This document shows positions 1 to 9,392 of a DNA stretch of 64,000 bases, in pieces. Each line of letters opens with the position of its first letter. Within the stretch, counting starts at the first letter, position 1. The stretch is from Devosia sp. Root436 (GTDB lineage: Bacteria; Pseudomonadota; Alphaproteobacteria; Rhizobiales; Devosiaceae). Both the position numbers and the translations under genes were made by a program. The notes under the pieces were generated by a model that searched no databases, was not told the DNA's origin, and worked only from the letters and a program-made list of their open reading frames with translations. The stretch lies in NCBI RefSeq assembly GCF_001426345.1, contig NZ_LMEM01000001.1:396264-460263 (forward strand), in the 5' to 3' direction.

Positions 1-968
1 CCAGCCGCTACGAGGATGTGGCGGCGCTGCTGTTCGATGGCTTCCTGCCGGGCCCGGCGGACCTGCGCGCGGCGCTGGGTGCGGCAAGGGTCACGGTGTT
101 CCGCCATCTTGCCGGCGCGGTGGGATTGAAGGATCTGTCTCCGGTGGAGGGTCTGCGGGCGCTCATGGCGCGGCTGGCCGATGGCGACGATATGCCGACG
201 GCGCTGCAACTGGTCGCGGCGCCGGCCGTATTCACCGCGGGGCTGGTGCGCCTCCGGGCCGGATTGGCGCCCATAGCGCCCGATCCGGACCTGTCACAGG
301 CCGCCGATGCCCTGCGCATGCTTCATGGCGCCGCGCCGGCTGCCGAACAGGTCGGGGCGCTCGATCGCTATCTGGTGACGGTGGCTGACCATGGCCTCAA
401 TGCCTCGACTTTCGCGGCGCGGGTGGTGGCCTCGACGCAGGCGGGGCTGACCTCGTCGGTGCTGGCAGCGCTCAGCGCCCTCAAGGGGCCGCTGCATGGG
501 GGCGCGCCGGGGCCGGTGCTCGACATGCTGGATGGGGTTGGCACGCCTGGCAATGCGGGCCGCTGGCTCGAGGCCGCGCTGGCCAATGGCGACCGGCTGA
601 TGGGGTTCGGTCACCGCGTCTATCGGGTGCGCGATCCGCGCGCCGATGCGCTCAAGGGCGCGGTGCGGATGCTGGCGGGTTCGGGCGCCATCGACCCGGC
701 GCGGCTGGCTTTGGCCGAGGCCGTGGAAGCGGCGGCGCTGGACCTGCTCAAGCACAGGAAGCCGGACCGGCCGCTCGATACCAATGTGGAATTCTATACG
801 GCATTGCTGCTGGAAGCGCTGGGATTCCCGCGCGAGGCGTTTACCTGCGTGTTTGCCATGGGGCGGGTGGCGGGGTGGATCGCCCATGCGCGGGAGCAGG
901 CGCTGGAGGGGCGGCTGATCCGGCCGATGTCGGTTTATGTAGGGCCGGTGCCACAGGTGGCGGCTTAG
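1..968 (+). CDS. Citrate synthase-family protein, 5' end cut by window
   Basis: The reading frame is open from base 3, so the true start lies before the window; a GTG at 18 is probably internal. The visible 322 residues cover most of a citrate synthase or methylcitrate synthase fold. The family condenses an acyl-CoA with oxaloacetate. The active-site histidine motifs are present as GPLHGGAP (about residue 165) and MGFGHRVYRVRDPRAD (about 202). The distal DTNVEFYTALLL and MGRVAGWIAHAREQ segments are also conserved. It is shorter and more divergent than a housekeeping GltA, so it may be a second citrate synthase-like protein with another acyl-CoA preference. It converges on clpX, with a repeat and a terminator between them. 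Confidence 0.85.
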   Translation, partial: SRYEDVAALLFDGFLPGPADLRAALGAARVTVFRHLAGAVGLKDLSPVEGLRALMARLADGDDMPTALQLVAAPAVFTAGLVRLRAGLAPIAPDPDLSQAADALRMLHGAAPAAEQVGALDRYLVTVADHGLNASTFAARVVASTQAGLTSSVLAALSALKGPLHGGAPGPVLDMLDGVGTPGNAGRWLEAALANGDRLMGFGHRVYRVRDPRADALKGAVRMLAGSGAIDPARLALAEAVEAAALDLLKHRKPDRPLDTNVEFYTALLLEALGFPREAFTCVFAMGRVAGWIAHAREQALEGRLIRPMSVYVGPVPQVAA

Positions 969-989
969 GAGGCGTGGACTGTCAGTCGT

Positions 990-1120
990 CTCCCTCCCCC
1001 TTGCGGAGGGATCAAGGGTGGGGGTGGGAGAGCCTGGATATCGGGGCTATCCACCCCCCACCCAGCTACGCTAGGCGCTGCGCGCCAAGCTGCGCTGCCC
1101 TCCCCGCAAGGGGGAGGGAG
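990..1120. repeat. Intergenic palindromic repeat, family B-like
   Basis: A roughly 130-base imperfect palindrome begins with a CCCTCCCCCTTGCGGAGGG arm and ends with CCCTCCCCGCAAGGGGGAGGG-type sequence. GGGTGGGGGTGGG in the left half pairs with CCACCCCCCACCC in the right half. It resembles the other purine/pyrimidine-armed palindromes near 14.6, 47.6, 48.7 and 51.3 kb. It lies between the convergent citrate synthase and clpX genes. Confidence 0.7.
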
Positions 1121-1149
1121 CCGCGCGGTGGATGTGTTGAGACCGCGCT

Positions 1150-1177
1150 TCGTCCCCGGCCTTCGCCGGGATGACAC
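1150..1177. repeat. Half copy of family C repeat
   Basis: The sequence CCCCGGCCTTCGCCGGGATGACAC matches the right arm of the family C palindromes seen at 26.0, 59.7, 60.1 and 60.6 kb. The left arm is missing, so this is a truncated copy. Confidence 0.55.
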
Positions 1178-1202
1178 CCTGCATTGGGTACATCAACCGC
1201 CT

Positions 1203-1244
1203 AAAACAAAAACGCCGGGCACTTGGCCCGGCGTTTTTGTTTTC
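1203..1244. terminator. Bidirectional intrinsic terminator
   Basis: An 8-bp perfect stem CGCCGGGC/GCCCGGCG with a 5-nt loop spans 1213-1233. It is flanked by an A-rich run on the left and TTTTTGTTTT on the right, so it can work in both directions. It ends clpX on the minus strand and may end the citrate synthase transcript on the plus strand. Confidence 0.85.
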
Positions 1245-1255
1245 AGCTAAGAACC

Positions 1256-2533
1256 TCACGCCGTGGCCGGCTCTTCGTCCTTCTTGCGTTCGGAATAGAT
1301 GTAGAGCGGCCGCACGTCCTTGCCGCGCACCACTTCCTCGCTGATCACCACTTCTTCCACGCCTTCCAGCGAGGGCAGGTCGTACATGGTGTCGAGCAGG
1401 ATGGCTTCCATGATCGAGCGGAGGCCGCGGGCGCCGGTCTTGCGCTCGATGGCCTTTTCGGCGATCGCCTTGAGGGCGTCCTCGTGGAAGGTGAGTTCCA
1501 CTTCCTCCATCTGGAACAGGCGCTGGTACTGGCGCACCAGGGCGTTCTTGGGGGCGGTGAGGATTTCGATCAGGGCGGCGATGTCGAGGTCTTCGAGGGT
1601 CGCCAGCACGGGCAGACGGCCGATGAATTCCGGGATCAGGCCGAAGCGCACCAGGTCTTCCGGCGCGACGTCAGCGAGAATCTGGCCGACGCGGCGGTCA
1701 TTCGGATCCTTGACGGTGGCCGAGAAGCCGATGCCCGAGCCTTCGCCGCGGGCCGAGATGATCTTTTCGAGGCCGGCAAAGGCGCCGCCGCAGATGAACA
1801 GGATATTGGTCGTGTCCACCTGCAGGAATTCCTGCTGCGGATGCTTGCGGCCGCCCTGGGGCGGAACCGAAGCCACGGTGCCTTCCATGATCTTGAGCAG
1901 AGCCTGCTGCACGCCTTCGCCCGACACGTCGCGGGTGATGGACGGGTTGTCGGACTTGCGGGAAATCTTGTCGACTTCGTCGATATAGACGATGCCGCGC
2001 TGGGCCTTTTCCACATTGTAGTCGGCCGACTGCAACAGCTTGAGGATGATGTTTTCCACGTCCTCGCCGACATAGCCGGCTTCGGTCAGCGTGGTGGCAT
2101 CGGCCATGGTGAAGGGCACGTCGAGGATGCGGGCCAGCGTCTGGGCCAGCAGCGTCTTGCCCGAACCGGTGGGGCCGATCAGCAGGATGTTGGACTTGGA
2201 GAGTTCCACATCCTGGTTCTTGGACGCGTGGTGCAGGCGCTTGTAGTGGTTGTGGACGGCCACGGAGAGTACGCGCTTGGCGCGGAACTGGCCGATGACG
2301 TAGTCGTCGAGCACCTTGCAAATCTCGGCAGGGGTCGGCACGCCATCGGAGGACTTGACCATACTGGTCTTGTTCTCTTCGCGGATGATGTCCATGCACA
2401 GCTCGACGCATTCATCACAGATGAACACAGTCGGACCGGCGATCAGCTTGCGAACCTCGTGCTGGGATTTCCCGCAGAACGAGCAGTAAAGCGTGTTCTT
2501 CGAGGTTTCGCCGTTCGTTGTCTCTTTGGACAT
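1256..2533 (-). CDS. clpX: ATP-dependent Clp protease ATP-binding subunit ClpX
   Basis: AAA+ unfoldase that recognises tagged substrates and threads them into ClpP. An N-terminal C4 zinc-binding domain has Cys17, Cys20, Cys39 and Cys42. It is followed by Walker A GPTGSGKT, the pore loop AGYVGE, Walker [11 protein letters not shown] and the ClpP-docking IGF loop (FIGRLP). The 425-residue length is normal. I chose the ATG at 2533 because GGGAG lies just upstream and MSKETT is the usual start; the open frame extends 25 residues further. clpP lies 174 bases upstream on the same strand, so the pair may be cotranscribed or clpX may have its own promoter in that gap. Confidence 0.97.
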   Translation of the reverse strand: MSKETTNGETSKNTLYCSFCGKSQHEVRKLIAGPTVFICDECVELCMDIIREENKTSMVKSSDGVPTPAEICKVLDDYVIGQFRAKRVLSVAVHNHYKRLHHASKNQDVELSKSNILLIGPTGSGKTLLAQTLARILDVPFTMADATTLTEAGYVGEDVENIILKLLQSADYNVEKAQRGIVYIDEVDKISRKSDNPSITRDVSGEGVQQALLKIMEGTVASVPPQGGRKHPQQEFLQVDTTNILFICGGAFAGLEKIISARGEGSGIGFSATVKDPNDRRVGQILADVAPEDLVRFGLIPEFIGRLPVLATLEDLDIAALIEILTAPKNALVRQYQRLFQMEEVELTFHEDALKAIAEKAIERKTGARGLRSIMEAILLDTMYDLPSLEGVEEVVISEEVVRGKDVRPLYIYSERKKDEEPATA

Positions 2534-2707
2534 CCTGGTCACTCCCGGGGGCAGAGCGCCCCCAAAACTCAGCGTTATCGGAAACCGTAACGCCGAAGGC
2601 ATAAACAAAGTCTAAGCCGAAACGATCCTAAAGACCGTTCCGGCTCGGTGCAATTGCGCATGGATCACAGTCCACGGCGCATCGGCATTGTGCTTAACGC
2701 AGGTCAA

Positions 2708-3337
2708 TCAGCTTGCGGCATCCGGAACGATGCGCTTTTCCATGACGCTGTCGATGATGCCGAAGGCCTGCGCTTCCTCAGGGGAGAGGAAATTGTCGCG
2801 CTCGAGGGCCCGCTCGATTTCATCGTAGGTACGGCCGGTGTGCTTCTCATAAATCTGATTAAGACGCCGCTTCAAACCCTCGACTTCCTTGGCATGAATC
2901 AGGATGTCGGTGACCTGGCCCTGATAGCCGCCGGAGGGCTGGTGGACCATGATGCGCGAGTTCGGCAGCGAGGTGCGCATGCCCTTTTCGCCGGCGGTGA
3001 GCAGGAGCGAACCCATGGACGCGGCCTGGCCCATGACCATGGTGGCGACGGCCGGGCGGATGAACTGCATGGTGTCGTAAATGCTGAGACCAGCCGTGAC
3101 GACGCCGCCGGGGGAGTTGATATAGAGCGCGATTTCCTTTTTCGGGTTCTCCGATTCGAGGAACAGCAGCTGTGCCACGATGAGCGAGGCCATGTTGTCC
3201 TCGACCACGCCGGTCACGAAGATGATGCGCTCGCGCAAGAGACGCGAATAGATGTCGAAGGCGCGTTCGCCGCGGTTCGACTGCTCGACCACCATGGGAA
3301 CGAGCGTGTTCATGTAGATATCGTGCGGATCCCGCAT
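2708..3337 (-). CDS. clpP: ATP-dependent Clp protease proteolytic subunit
   Basis: Serine peptidase of family S14 that forms the tetradecameric chamber of ClpXP and ClpAP. The catalytic triad is visible as Ser107 (GQAASMG), His132 (IMVHQPSGG) and Asp181 ([11 protein letters not shown]). At 209 residues it has the usual length. The ATG at 3337 is preceded by AAAGGGG at good spacing; a second in-frame Met at codon 9 is less well placed. It sits directly upstream of clpX. The gap above it (3338-3580) has no gene; I could not assign a heat-shock promoter there with confidence. Confidence 0.97.
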   Translation of the reverse strand: MRDPHDIYMNTLVPMVVEQSNRGERAFDIYSRLLRERIIFVTGVVEDNMASLIVAQLLFLESENPKKEIALYINSPGGVVTAGLSIYDTMQFIRPAVATMVMGQAASMGSLLLTAGEKGMRTSLPNSRIMVHQPSGGYQGQVTDILIHAKEVEGLKRRLNQIYEKHTGRTYDEIERALERDNFLSPEEAQAFGIIDSVMEKRIVPDAAS

Positions 3338-3580
3338 GTGATGCCCCTTTTGCCGTGCCGGGTCGCGGACCGGGCTGGCAGATTAGCTTAGATGGAACAC
3401 GATCCCGTCCCGAACTCGGACATCGGGGGTCCGGGGATCATGCCTGAAATCGAATCGACGCGACGGGTGATTGCAGACTATGCCGCCTTAAGAGCGGGTA
3501 AAGGCACAGATAGGCGGCAATGGGGCGAGCTTCAATAGGGTTTGGCGCCGATGTGACGGAAGGGTGAATGGCCGCTTGCT

Positions 3581-3711
3581 GCCACGCCCTCGTGGTTCGA
3601 GGCGCCGAAGAAGGCGCACCTCACCATGAGGGCTACTTATAGCTCAGTGTTCCAGTAGCCCTCATGGTGAGGTGCGAGCCCTTCGCGAGCCTCGAACCAC
3701 GAGGGCGTGGC
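3581..3711. repeat. Family A palindrome, copy 1
   Basis: A nested inverted repeat of about 131 bases. The outer arms GCCACGCCCTCGTGGTTCGA and its complement pair over about 20 bases. Inner arms CACCTCACCATGAGGGCTAC and GTAGCCCTCATGGTGAGGTG pair around a short variable loop. It ends two bases before the stop codon of the small gene at 3714. Other copies are at 5.4, 17.2, 21.7 and 37.1 kb. Confidence 0.9.
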
Positions 3712-3713
3712 GC

Positions 3714-3956
3714 CTAAGCCGAAAAACCAACCGTCACGCCCTTCTTGCGGAAATAGGCCTGCATCAGCTTGCGGCCCTGGCGGTTGGACTGGGCCAGCTT
3801 GGAGGGCTCGAATATGGCTTCCTTGGCGCCTTCGCGGGCCATGGCGGCCTTGAGGGCCATGATATGGGTATCGAGGTCGTCGTTGTCGGCCTTGATCGAG
3901 GCATAGATGTTGTCGATGGCCTGGGCCAGGGTCAGGTCGCTGGTCTGGTCGCTCAT
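3714..3956 (-). CDS. Conserved small protein of unknown function
   Basis: An 80-residue soluble protein that I do not recognise. The N-terminal half is acidic (SIKADNDDLDTHIMALK) and probably helical. The C-terminal half is basic and aromatic, with SNRQGRKLMQAYFRKKG near the end. It has no signal peptide or membrane segment. The ATG at 3956 follows GAGGACAAGCC. It stands alone, with a family A palindrome beside its stop codon and a cytochrome P450 gene diverging 127 bases away, so a shared regulatory gap is possible. The even codon use and plausible start make it likely to be real. Confidence 0.7.
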   Translation of the reverse strand: MSDQTSDLTLAQAIDNIYASIKADNDDLDTHIMALKAAMAREGAKEAIFEPSKLAQSNRQGRKLMQAYFRKKGVTVGFSA

Positions 3957-4083
3957 GGCTTGTCCTCAATTGCGTTGCGCACTGACTAGCGATTTTTGCG
4001 GCGAGGGCAAGCTGTCGATTGCATTGGAGGTGCGACATCGTAATGTCGGGCGTCCCGTTTCCGCTCCGGTTTCCTTTTCGCCC

Positions 4084-5340
4084 ATGGCCGCCATTGTCCA
4101 GCTCAAGCCGATTACCGATGTTCCCGATCACCTTCGCGCCAGTGCCGAGCCGCGCGATCCGGTATTCTACCAGAACCCCTATGCCTTCTATGACCGGCTG
4201 CAAGCGGGCGAGCCCGCCTTTTTCTGGGAACAGTATGGGCATTGGTGCTTTGCCGGCTTCAGGGATGTGAGCGCCCTGCTCCGCGACAAGCGCTTCGGAC
4301 GCGAAATCCTGCATGTGGCGACGCGCGAGGAACTGGGCATGCCCGCGCCCCAGCCGCATACGGCGGCGTTCGACCTCACCGAGAAACACTCGCTGCTCAA
4401 CCTGGAGCCGCCGGCGCATACGCGGCTGCGCACGCTGGTCAACCGGGCCTTCGTGTCCCGGCATGTGGAGCAATTGCGGCCGCGCATCGTCCGGCTGGCC
4501 AACGAGATGATCGATGGGTTCGAGGGGCAGGACTCAATCGACCTGATCAAGGCCTTCGCGGCGCCGATCCCGGCCATCATCATTGCCGAGATGATCGGGC
4601 TGCCGGCGGAAAGCGCGCCGCAATTGCTGGCCTGGTCCAATCGCATGGTGGCCATGTACATGTTCGGGGTGAGCCACGAGACCGAGCTCGACGCCAACAA
4701 GGCATCGCAGGATTTCATGGATTTCCTCGCAGCCTCCATCGCCGAGCGGCGCAAGCAGCCGCGCGAAGATTTGCTGAGCCACATGCTGACCTCGGACCGC
4801 GACGGCGACGTACTGAGCGATGAAGAAGTGATGTCCACGGCCATCCTGCTGCTCAATGCCGGGCATGAGGCGACGGTCCACACCACGGGCAACGGCGTGA
4901 AGTCGATCCTCGAAAGCGGTATCGATCCGGTTACGCTTTTTTCGAGCGAGGCGCAGACGGCAGCGACGGTGGAGGAATGCCTGCGGTTCGATGCGCCGCT
5001 GCACCTGTTCACCCGCTATGCGCTCGATGACCTGGAGTATGAGGGGCTGCAACTGCGCAAGGGCGACGTGGTCGGGCTGATGCTCGGGGCGGCCAATCGC
5101 GACCCCCGACGCTTCGCCAATGCCAATACATTCGACCCATTCCGCACGGATGGGGCCAATGTGAGCTTTGGCGCGGGGATTCACTTCTGCATCGGGGCGC
5201 CACTGGCACGGATCGAGCTGCAGGTGGCGTTCAGCGAGCTGTTCCGGCGGCTGCCGGCGCTAAGGATTGCCGAGAAGCCGCGGTACAATGATGTGTATCA
5301 TTTCCATGGGTTGCAGAAACTGATGGTGAGCTGGCGATAG
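4084..5340 (+). CDS. Cytochrome P450
   Basis: Soluble bacterial class I P450 monooxygenase of 418 residues. The heme-binding loop FGAGIHFCIGAPLAR places the thiolate ligand at Cys369. The I-helix oxygen-activation motif is AGHEAT, and the K-helix ExxR is EECLR. No membrane anchor is present, as usual in bacteria, so it needs a ferredoxin and a reductase, neither encoded nearby. The substrate cannot be read from sequence. I chose the ATG at 4084 (MAAIVQLKPI) because P450 homology begins there; the open frame runs 59 codons further upstream into the neighbouring gene region. No strong ribosome site is evident. Confidence 0.93.
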   Translation: MAAIVQLKPITDVPDHLRASAEPRDPVFYQNPYAFYDRLQAGEPAFFWEQYGHWCFAGFRDVSALLRDKRFGREILHVATREELGMPAPQPHTAAFDLTEKHSLLNLEPPAHTRLRTLVNRAFVSRHVEQLRPRIVRLANEMIDGFEGQDSIDLIKAFAAPIPAIIIAEMIGLPAESAPQLLAWSNRMVAMYMFGVSHETELDANKASQDFMDFLAASIAERRKQPREDLLSHMLTSDRDGDVLSDEEVMSTAILLLNAGHEATVHTTGNGVKSILESGIDPVTLFSSEAQTAATVEECLRFDAPLHLFTRYALDDLEYEGLQLRKGDVVGLMLGAANRDPRRFANANTFDPFRTDGANVSFGAGIHFCIGAPLARIELQVAFSELFRRLPALRIAEKPRYNDVYHFHGLQKLMVSWR

Positions 5341-5346
5341 GCTGCT

Positions 5347-5498
5347 GCCAGGCCCTCCTTCGACAGGCTCAGGATGAGGGTGGTTCGAGGCTCGTGAAGA
5401 ACTCGCACCTCAGCATGAGGGCTACTCTTGGTGCAGGATTCCAGTAGCCCTCATGCTGAGGCGGGAGCTAAGCGACCCTCGAACCACGAGGGCGTGGC
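5347..5498. repeat. Family A palindrome, copy 2 (chimeric)
   Basis: The right arm is a standard family A arm (CTCGAACCACGAGGGCGTGG) and the inner arms are CACCTCAGCATGAGGGCTAC and its complement. The left outer arm is interrupted by a block containing CCTTCGACAGGCTCAGGATG, a different repeat sequence. It separates the convergent P450 and nnr genes. Confidence 0.85.
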
Positions 5499-5503
5499 GA
5501 GAT

Positions 5504-6976
5504 CTACAAGCTCGCCAATACCCCCGGCACCAGCAATGGCAAATCCTCGCTGATCAATCCCGGTCCACCGAACCTGTTCGCCGCTTCGGCATGCAGCCAT
5601 ACCGCCGCGCAGGCCGCTTCCCAGCCGTCCATGCCCTGCCCTATCAGGCCGGCGACCATGCCGGCCAGGACGTCGCCCGAACCGGCCGTGCCGAGCCAGG
5701 CGGGGGCGTTGGCGTTGATGGCGGCGCGGCCGTCGGGGCTGGCGATGACGGTGTCGCTGCCCTTGAGGACGACAATGGCGCCGGAATGGGTGGCAGCGGC
5801 GCGGGCCTTTTCCAGCTTGCCGCCGGGCACGTCGCCGAAGAGGCGCTGGAACTCGCCCTCATGCGGAGTCATGACGACAGGGCGGCTGCCGGCCTTGATG
5901 GCGGCGAAGAGTGCATCGGCATTGCCGGCGAAGCTGGTGAGAGCGTCGGCGTCGAGCACGGTGGCGGGGCCGGACGCCAGAACGGCGAGTACGCTGTCGC
6001 GGGTTTGCGCGCCGATGCCGGCGGCCGGGCCGATGACGACGGCGTTGATGCGCTTGTCGGCCAGCAGGTCGGCCAGCGCCGCGGTGTTTTCGGCGGGCCT
6101 GAGCATGACGGCGGTGACATGGGCGGCGTGGACCATGAGTGCCGCTTCCGAGCCGGCAAGCGAAACCAGGCCGGCCCCGACGCGAAAGGCGGCCATGGCG
6201 GCAAGGCGCGCGGCGCCGGTCTGCAAGGGGCCGCCCGAGATGACGACGACATGGCCACGGTCGAACTTGTTGCCCGCATTGCCGGCCGGCGGGATAGACC
6301 AGAGGCTGGGTGTATTCTGCCAGGCGGTGGCGGCGATCGGGTCGAGGGTGGTTTCGGGGATGCCGATGTCGGCCAGCACCACTTCGCCACAGCACTCGCG
6401 GCCCGGTTGCAGCAGATGGCCGGGCTTGAGGCGGAAGAAGGTGACGGTCATGTCCGCTATCATGGCCGTGCCGGACACGGCGCCGGTGGCGCCATCGACG
6501 CCGCTGGGCATGTCGACGCTGACCACCGGGCGCGTGCTGGCGTTGACGGCCGCGATGATGGCGGCGAAGTCGCCTTCCACATCGCGATCGAGCCCAGCCC
6601 CCAGCAGCGCATCGACGATGAGGTCGGCGCCTTCGATATCCTTTGCCGTGGGCGCCTCGATGCGGCCGGTCCACTGGCCGGCCATGGCGGCGGCATCGCC
6701 CTTGAGGGCGTCGCGGGCGCCGATGAGGCGGAGCTGGACCGGCCAGCCCTTCTGCTTGAGCAGGCGGGCCACCACGAACCCATCGCCGCCATTGTTGCCG
6801 GGGCCGCACAGGACCAGCACCGAGCGCTGGTAATAGCGTTCCACAATGGCCTCGGCCACGGCCTTGCCGGCGGCCTCCATGAGCTTCTGCGACTTGATGC
6901 CGGACTGGATGGCGAGGCGGTCGGCCTCGGCCATCTGGCGCGGTGTGAGCAGGATATCGGCGGGGGCGATGGTCAT
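5504..6976 (-). CDS. nnr: Bifunctional NAD(P)H-hydrate epimerase / dehydratase
   Basis: A 490-residue fusion that repairs damaged NADH and NADPH hydrates. The N-terminal YjeF_N-type epimerase domain (about 1-220) carries [15 protein letters not shown]. The C-terminal ribokinase-like dehydratase domain (about 230-490) carries VMTPHEGEF and the nucleotide-binding [15 protein letters not shown]. It acts in the cytosol. The ATG at 6976 gives [15 protein letters not shown], a normal start for the family. The gene converges on the P450 across a repeat. In many related genomes this gene neighbours glnB; here tig and a tRNA lie between them. Confidence 0.95.
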   Translation of the reverse strand: MTIAPADILLTPRQMAEADRLAIQSGIKSQKLMEAAGKAVAEAIVERYYQRSVLVLCGPGNNGGDGFVVARLLKQKGWPVQLRLIGARDALKGDAAAMAGQWTGRIEAPTAKDIEGADLIVDALLGAGLDRDVEGDFAAIIAAVNASTRPVVSVDMPSGVDGATGAVSGTAMIADMTVTFFRLKPGHLLQPGRECCGEVVLADIGIPETTLDPIAATAWQNTPSLWSIPPAGNAGNKFDRGHVVVISGGPLQTGAARLAAMAAFRVGAGLVSLAGSEAALMVHAAHVTAVMLRPAENTAALADLLADKRINAVVIGPAAGIGAQTRDSVLAVLASGPATVLDADALTSFAGNADALFAAIKAGSRPVVMTPHEGEFQRLFGDVPGGKLEKARAAATHSGAIVVLKGSDTVIASPDGRAAINANAPAWLGTAGSGDVLAGMVAGLIGQGMDGWEAACAAVWLHAEAANRFGGPGLISEDLPLLVPGVLASL

Positions 6977-7069
6977 GGGTGGTCCTGACGCGGGGCACAG
7001 TTGCGTGCTTTTTAGCCTGATTTCATCAATATCGCGACACGGTGTTGGTTGAGGCAGAAGGCATTACCA

Positions 7070-7104
7070 CAAAACAAAAAGCCGCCCATTTCTGGACGGC
7101 TTTG
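7070..7104 (-). terminator. Intrinsic terminator of tig
   Basis: On the minus strand the hairpin AGCCGTCC/GGGCGGCT is followed by TTTTTGTTTTG. It begins about 19 bases after the tig stop codon. There is one G-T pair in the stem. Confidence 0.8.
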
Positions 7105-7122
7105 AATTTGATGGGTCAGAGC

Positions 7123-8502
7123 TTAGTGGTGGTGCTCTTCGGGAACCTCGTCCTCGTCGGCCTGGATCAGCTTGGCCAGTTCGGTGCGGGTCATCTTCTT
7201 GTCGGTGATCGTGCCCTTTTCGGCGACAAAGTCGACGACCTTGTTTTCGAAGACGGGGGCGCGGAGACCGGCGAGAGCCTGCGGGTTCTTGCGGTAGTAG
7301 TCGTAAACCTGCTGTTCCTGGCCGGGGAAGCGGCGCACTTCGGCGATGAGCGCCTGCTGGTGCTCTTCCTCGGTGACCTCGACTTCGTTCTGGTTGCCGA
7401 TTTCGGCGACGACCAGACCCAGGCGCACGCGGCGCTCGGCGATGGTGCGATACTGCTCGCGGGCGGCTTCCTCGGTGGTGCCTTCATCCTCGAAGGAGCG
7501 GCCGTGGCTTTCTACTTCATGCTGGACGCGCTGCCAGATGGTGTTGAACTCGGCATCCACGAGCTGGGCCGGGACATCGAACTTATGGCCATCGTCCAGG
7601 GCGTCGAGGATCTGGCGCTTGACATGCTGGCGGCTCATCGAGGCGAGAGCGGCTTCCATCTGCGTCTTGACGGCTTCACGCATGGCTTCGACATTTTCGA
7701 CGCCGAGGCGCTTGGCGAAGTCGTCGTCGAGATCGCCCTGGTTGGGGCCGTCGACATGGAGGATAGTGACTTCGAACTGGGCCTTCTTACCGGCGAGTTC
7801 GTCGCTCTGGTAATCCTTAGGGAAGGTCACTTCGATTTCGCGGGTCTCGCCCTTCTTCATGCCGACAAGCTGCTCTTCGAAGCCGGGGATGAATTCGCCG
7901 GCGCCGACGGTCAGGTGGGCATGATCGGACGTGCCGCCATCGAAGGGCTTGCCCTTGATCTTGCCGACGAAGGAGAGGCCGAGGCGGTCGCCGGTCTCGA
8001 CGACGCCTTCGTCACCCTTGTCGGTATAGCCGCGGTTCTGGGCGAAGACGCGGTTCACTTCGGCGGTGACTTCCTCGTCGGTGATGTCGATCACCGGCCT
8101 GTCGAGCTTGATGCCGTCGAGCTTCATCAGCGTGACGGGCGGCAGCACTTCATATTCGACTTCGAAAGCCAGGTCGGCCTTGCCATCGAGCACGTCGTTG
8201 ATGACGGCCTGATCGTCGGGCAGATCGACCTTGGGCTGGGCGGCCGCGCGTTCCTTGCGCTCGTCGAGCGTGTCGGAGACGGTGGAATTGATGGCGTCGG
8301 TCATGACTTCCGACATGGCCGAGCGGCCGAACATCTTCTTGATATGGGCCAGCGGCACCTTGCCGGGACGGAAGCCCTTGATGTTGGCCTGGCCCTTGAG
8401 CTCTTCGAGCTTGGCGCCAAGGCGCTCATTGAGGGCGGCGGCCGGAATAGTAACGCTCAGCTTGCGCTTCAGGCCTTCATTGAGGGTTTCGGTAACCTGC
8501 AT
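7123..8502 (-). CDS. tig: Trigger factor, ribosome-associated chaperone
   Basis: Ribosome-bound chaperone and peptidyl-prolyl isomerase that meets nascent chains. The N-terminal ribosome-binding domain contains the signature GFRPGKVP. A central FKBP-type domain follows (about 160-245, GDRLGLSFVGKIKGKPFDGG). The rest is the helical C-terminal chaperone domain, ending in a His-rich tail (EVPEEHHH). Length is 459 residues from the ATG at 8502, chosen because MQVTETLNEGLKRK is the family start and CGGGA lies about 10 bases upstream. An ATG three codons earlier (8511) is the alternative. It is monocistronic with its own terminator. Confidence 0.95.
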   Translation of the reverse strand: MQVTETLNEGLKRKLSVTIPAAALNERLGAKLEELKGQANIKGFRPGKVPLAHIKKMFGRSAMSEVMTDAINSTVSDTLDERKERAAAQPKVDLPDDQAVINDVLDGKADLAFEVEYEVLPPVTLMKLDGIKLDRPVIDITDEEVTAEVNRVFAQNRGYTDKGDEGVVETGDRLGLSFVGKIKGKPFDGGTSDHAHLTVGAGEFIPGFEEQLVGMKKGETREIEVTFPKDYQSDELAGKKAQFEVTILHVDGPNQGDLDDDFAKRLGVENVEAMREAVKTQMEAALASMSRQHVKRQILDALDDGHKFDVPAQLVDAEFNTIWQRVQHEVESHGRSFEDEGTTEEAAREQYRTIAERRVRLGLVVAEIGNQNEVEVTEEEHQQALIAEVRRFPGQEQQVYDYYRKNPQALAGLRAPVFENKVVDFVAEKGTITDKKMTRTELAKLIQADEDEVPEEHHH

Positions 8503-8548
8503 TCGGTTCATGTCCCGTATTCATTAATGTCAGGGCCTGGTCCCTAGA

Positions 8549-8633
8549 TGGTGCGGGTGAGAGGACTCGAACCTCCACGCCTTGCGGCGCTGGAACCTAA
8601 ATCCAGTGCGTCTACCAGTTCCGCCACACCCGC
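8549..8633 (-). tRNA. tRNA-Leu (anticodon UAG)
   Basis: The minus strand folds as an 85-nt tRNA with a long variable arm. The acceptor stem is GCGGGTG/CACCCGC, with an encoded CCA end. The anticodon stem CTGGA/TCCAG encloses loop TTTAGGT, which gives anticodon UAG. The T arm GGTTCGAGTCC is canonical. The long variable arm and UAG anticodon identify a class II leucine tRNA. Confidence 0.96.
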
Positions 8634-8923
8634 AAAAGGACCCGTTGGCCGGGTTGGCGTTGCATCTATATGAAGATGGAAAGCCCGTCAAAGCCTAGAG
8701 TGGGGATTTGGTGGGAATGGAGGCCCCGCCGCGAACTGGCGCCATAAGCATCATTATGCGCGCTATCGTGCCAGCAATGAGGTGCCAATTGCTGGACGAT
8801 TGCACAAAACTTGTGCATGTTGCCGATGTTTTGAACAACCACCCCTCGCCCTGCACGGTCACCAGCATCGGACTATCCCTGTAAGTCCTTCTCCGGACAA
8901 GCATTTTTGGCTTCCTGGCGGGC

Positions 8924-8940
8924 TGGCACAGGCCGTGCAT
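8924..8940 (+). promoter_or_regulatory. Sigma-54 (RpoN) promoter of glnB
   Basis: TGGCACAGGCCGTGCAT matches the sigma-54 consensus: the GG and GC dinucleotides are exactly 10 bases apart, and only one T of the TTGC element differs. It lies 42 bases before the glnB start, so transcription would begin near 8950. The rest of the 349-base gap between the tRNA and glnB has no gene; it could hold NtrC sites, which I did not resolve. Sigma-54 control of glnB is established in rhizobia and Azospirillum. Confidence 0.75.
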
Positions 8941-8955
8941 ACGGGCTTGCGGTAA

Positions 8956-9321
<366 letters not shown>

Positions 9322-9392
9322 GGGCCTCCACCCCGGGCGCGGCTCGCCGTGATGACAAACAAAGCATTCCGTTTAGACAGGGGAATACCTAA

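Noticed and set aside
1223..2590. Long plus-strand ORF (455 codons) opposite clpX
   Set aside because: It is the antisense shadow of clpX in GC-rich DNA; its translation has no recognisable domain.
5453..6988. 511-codon plus-strand ORF opposite nnr
   Set aside because: It is the antisense shadow of nnr, with a Gly/Ala/Asp-rich nonsense composition.
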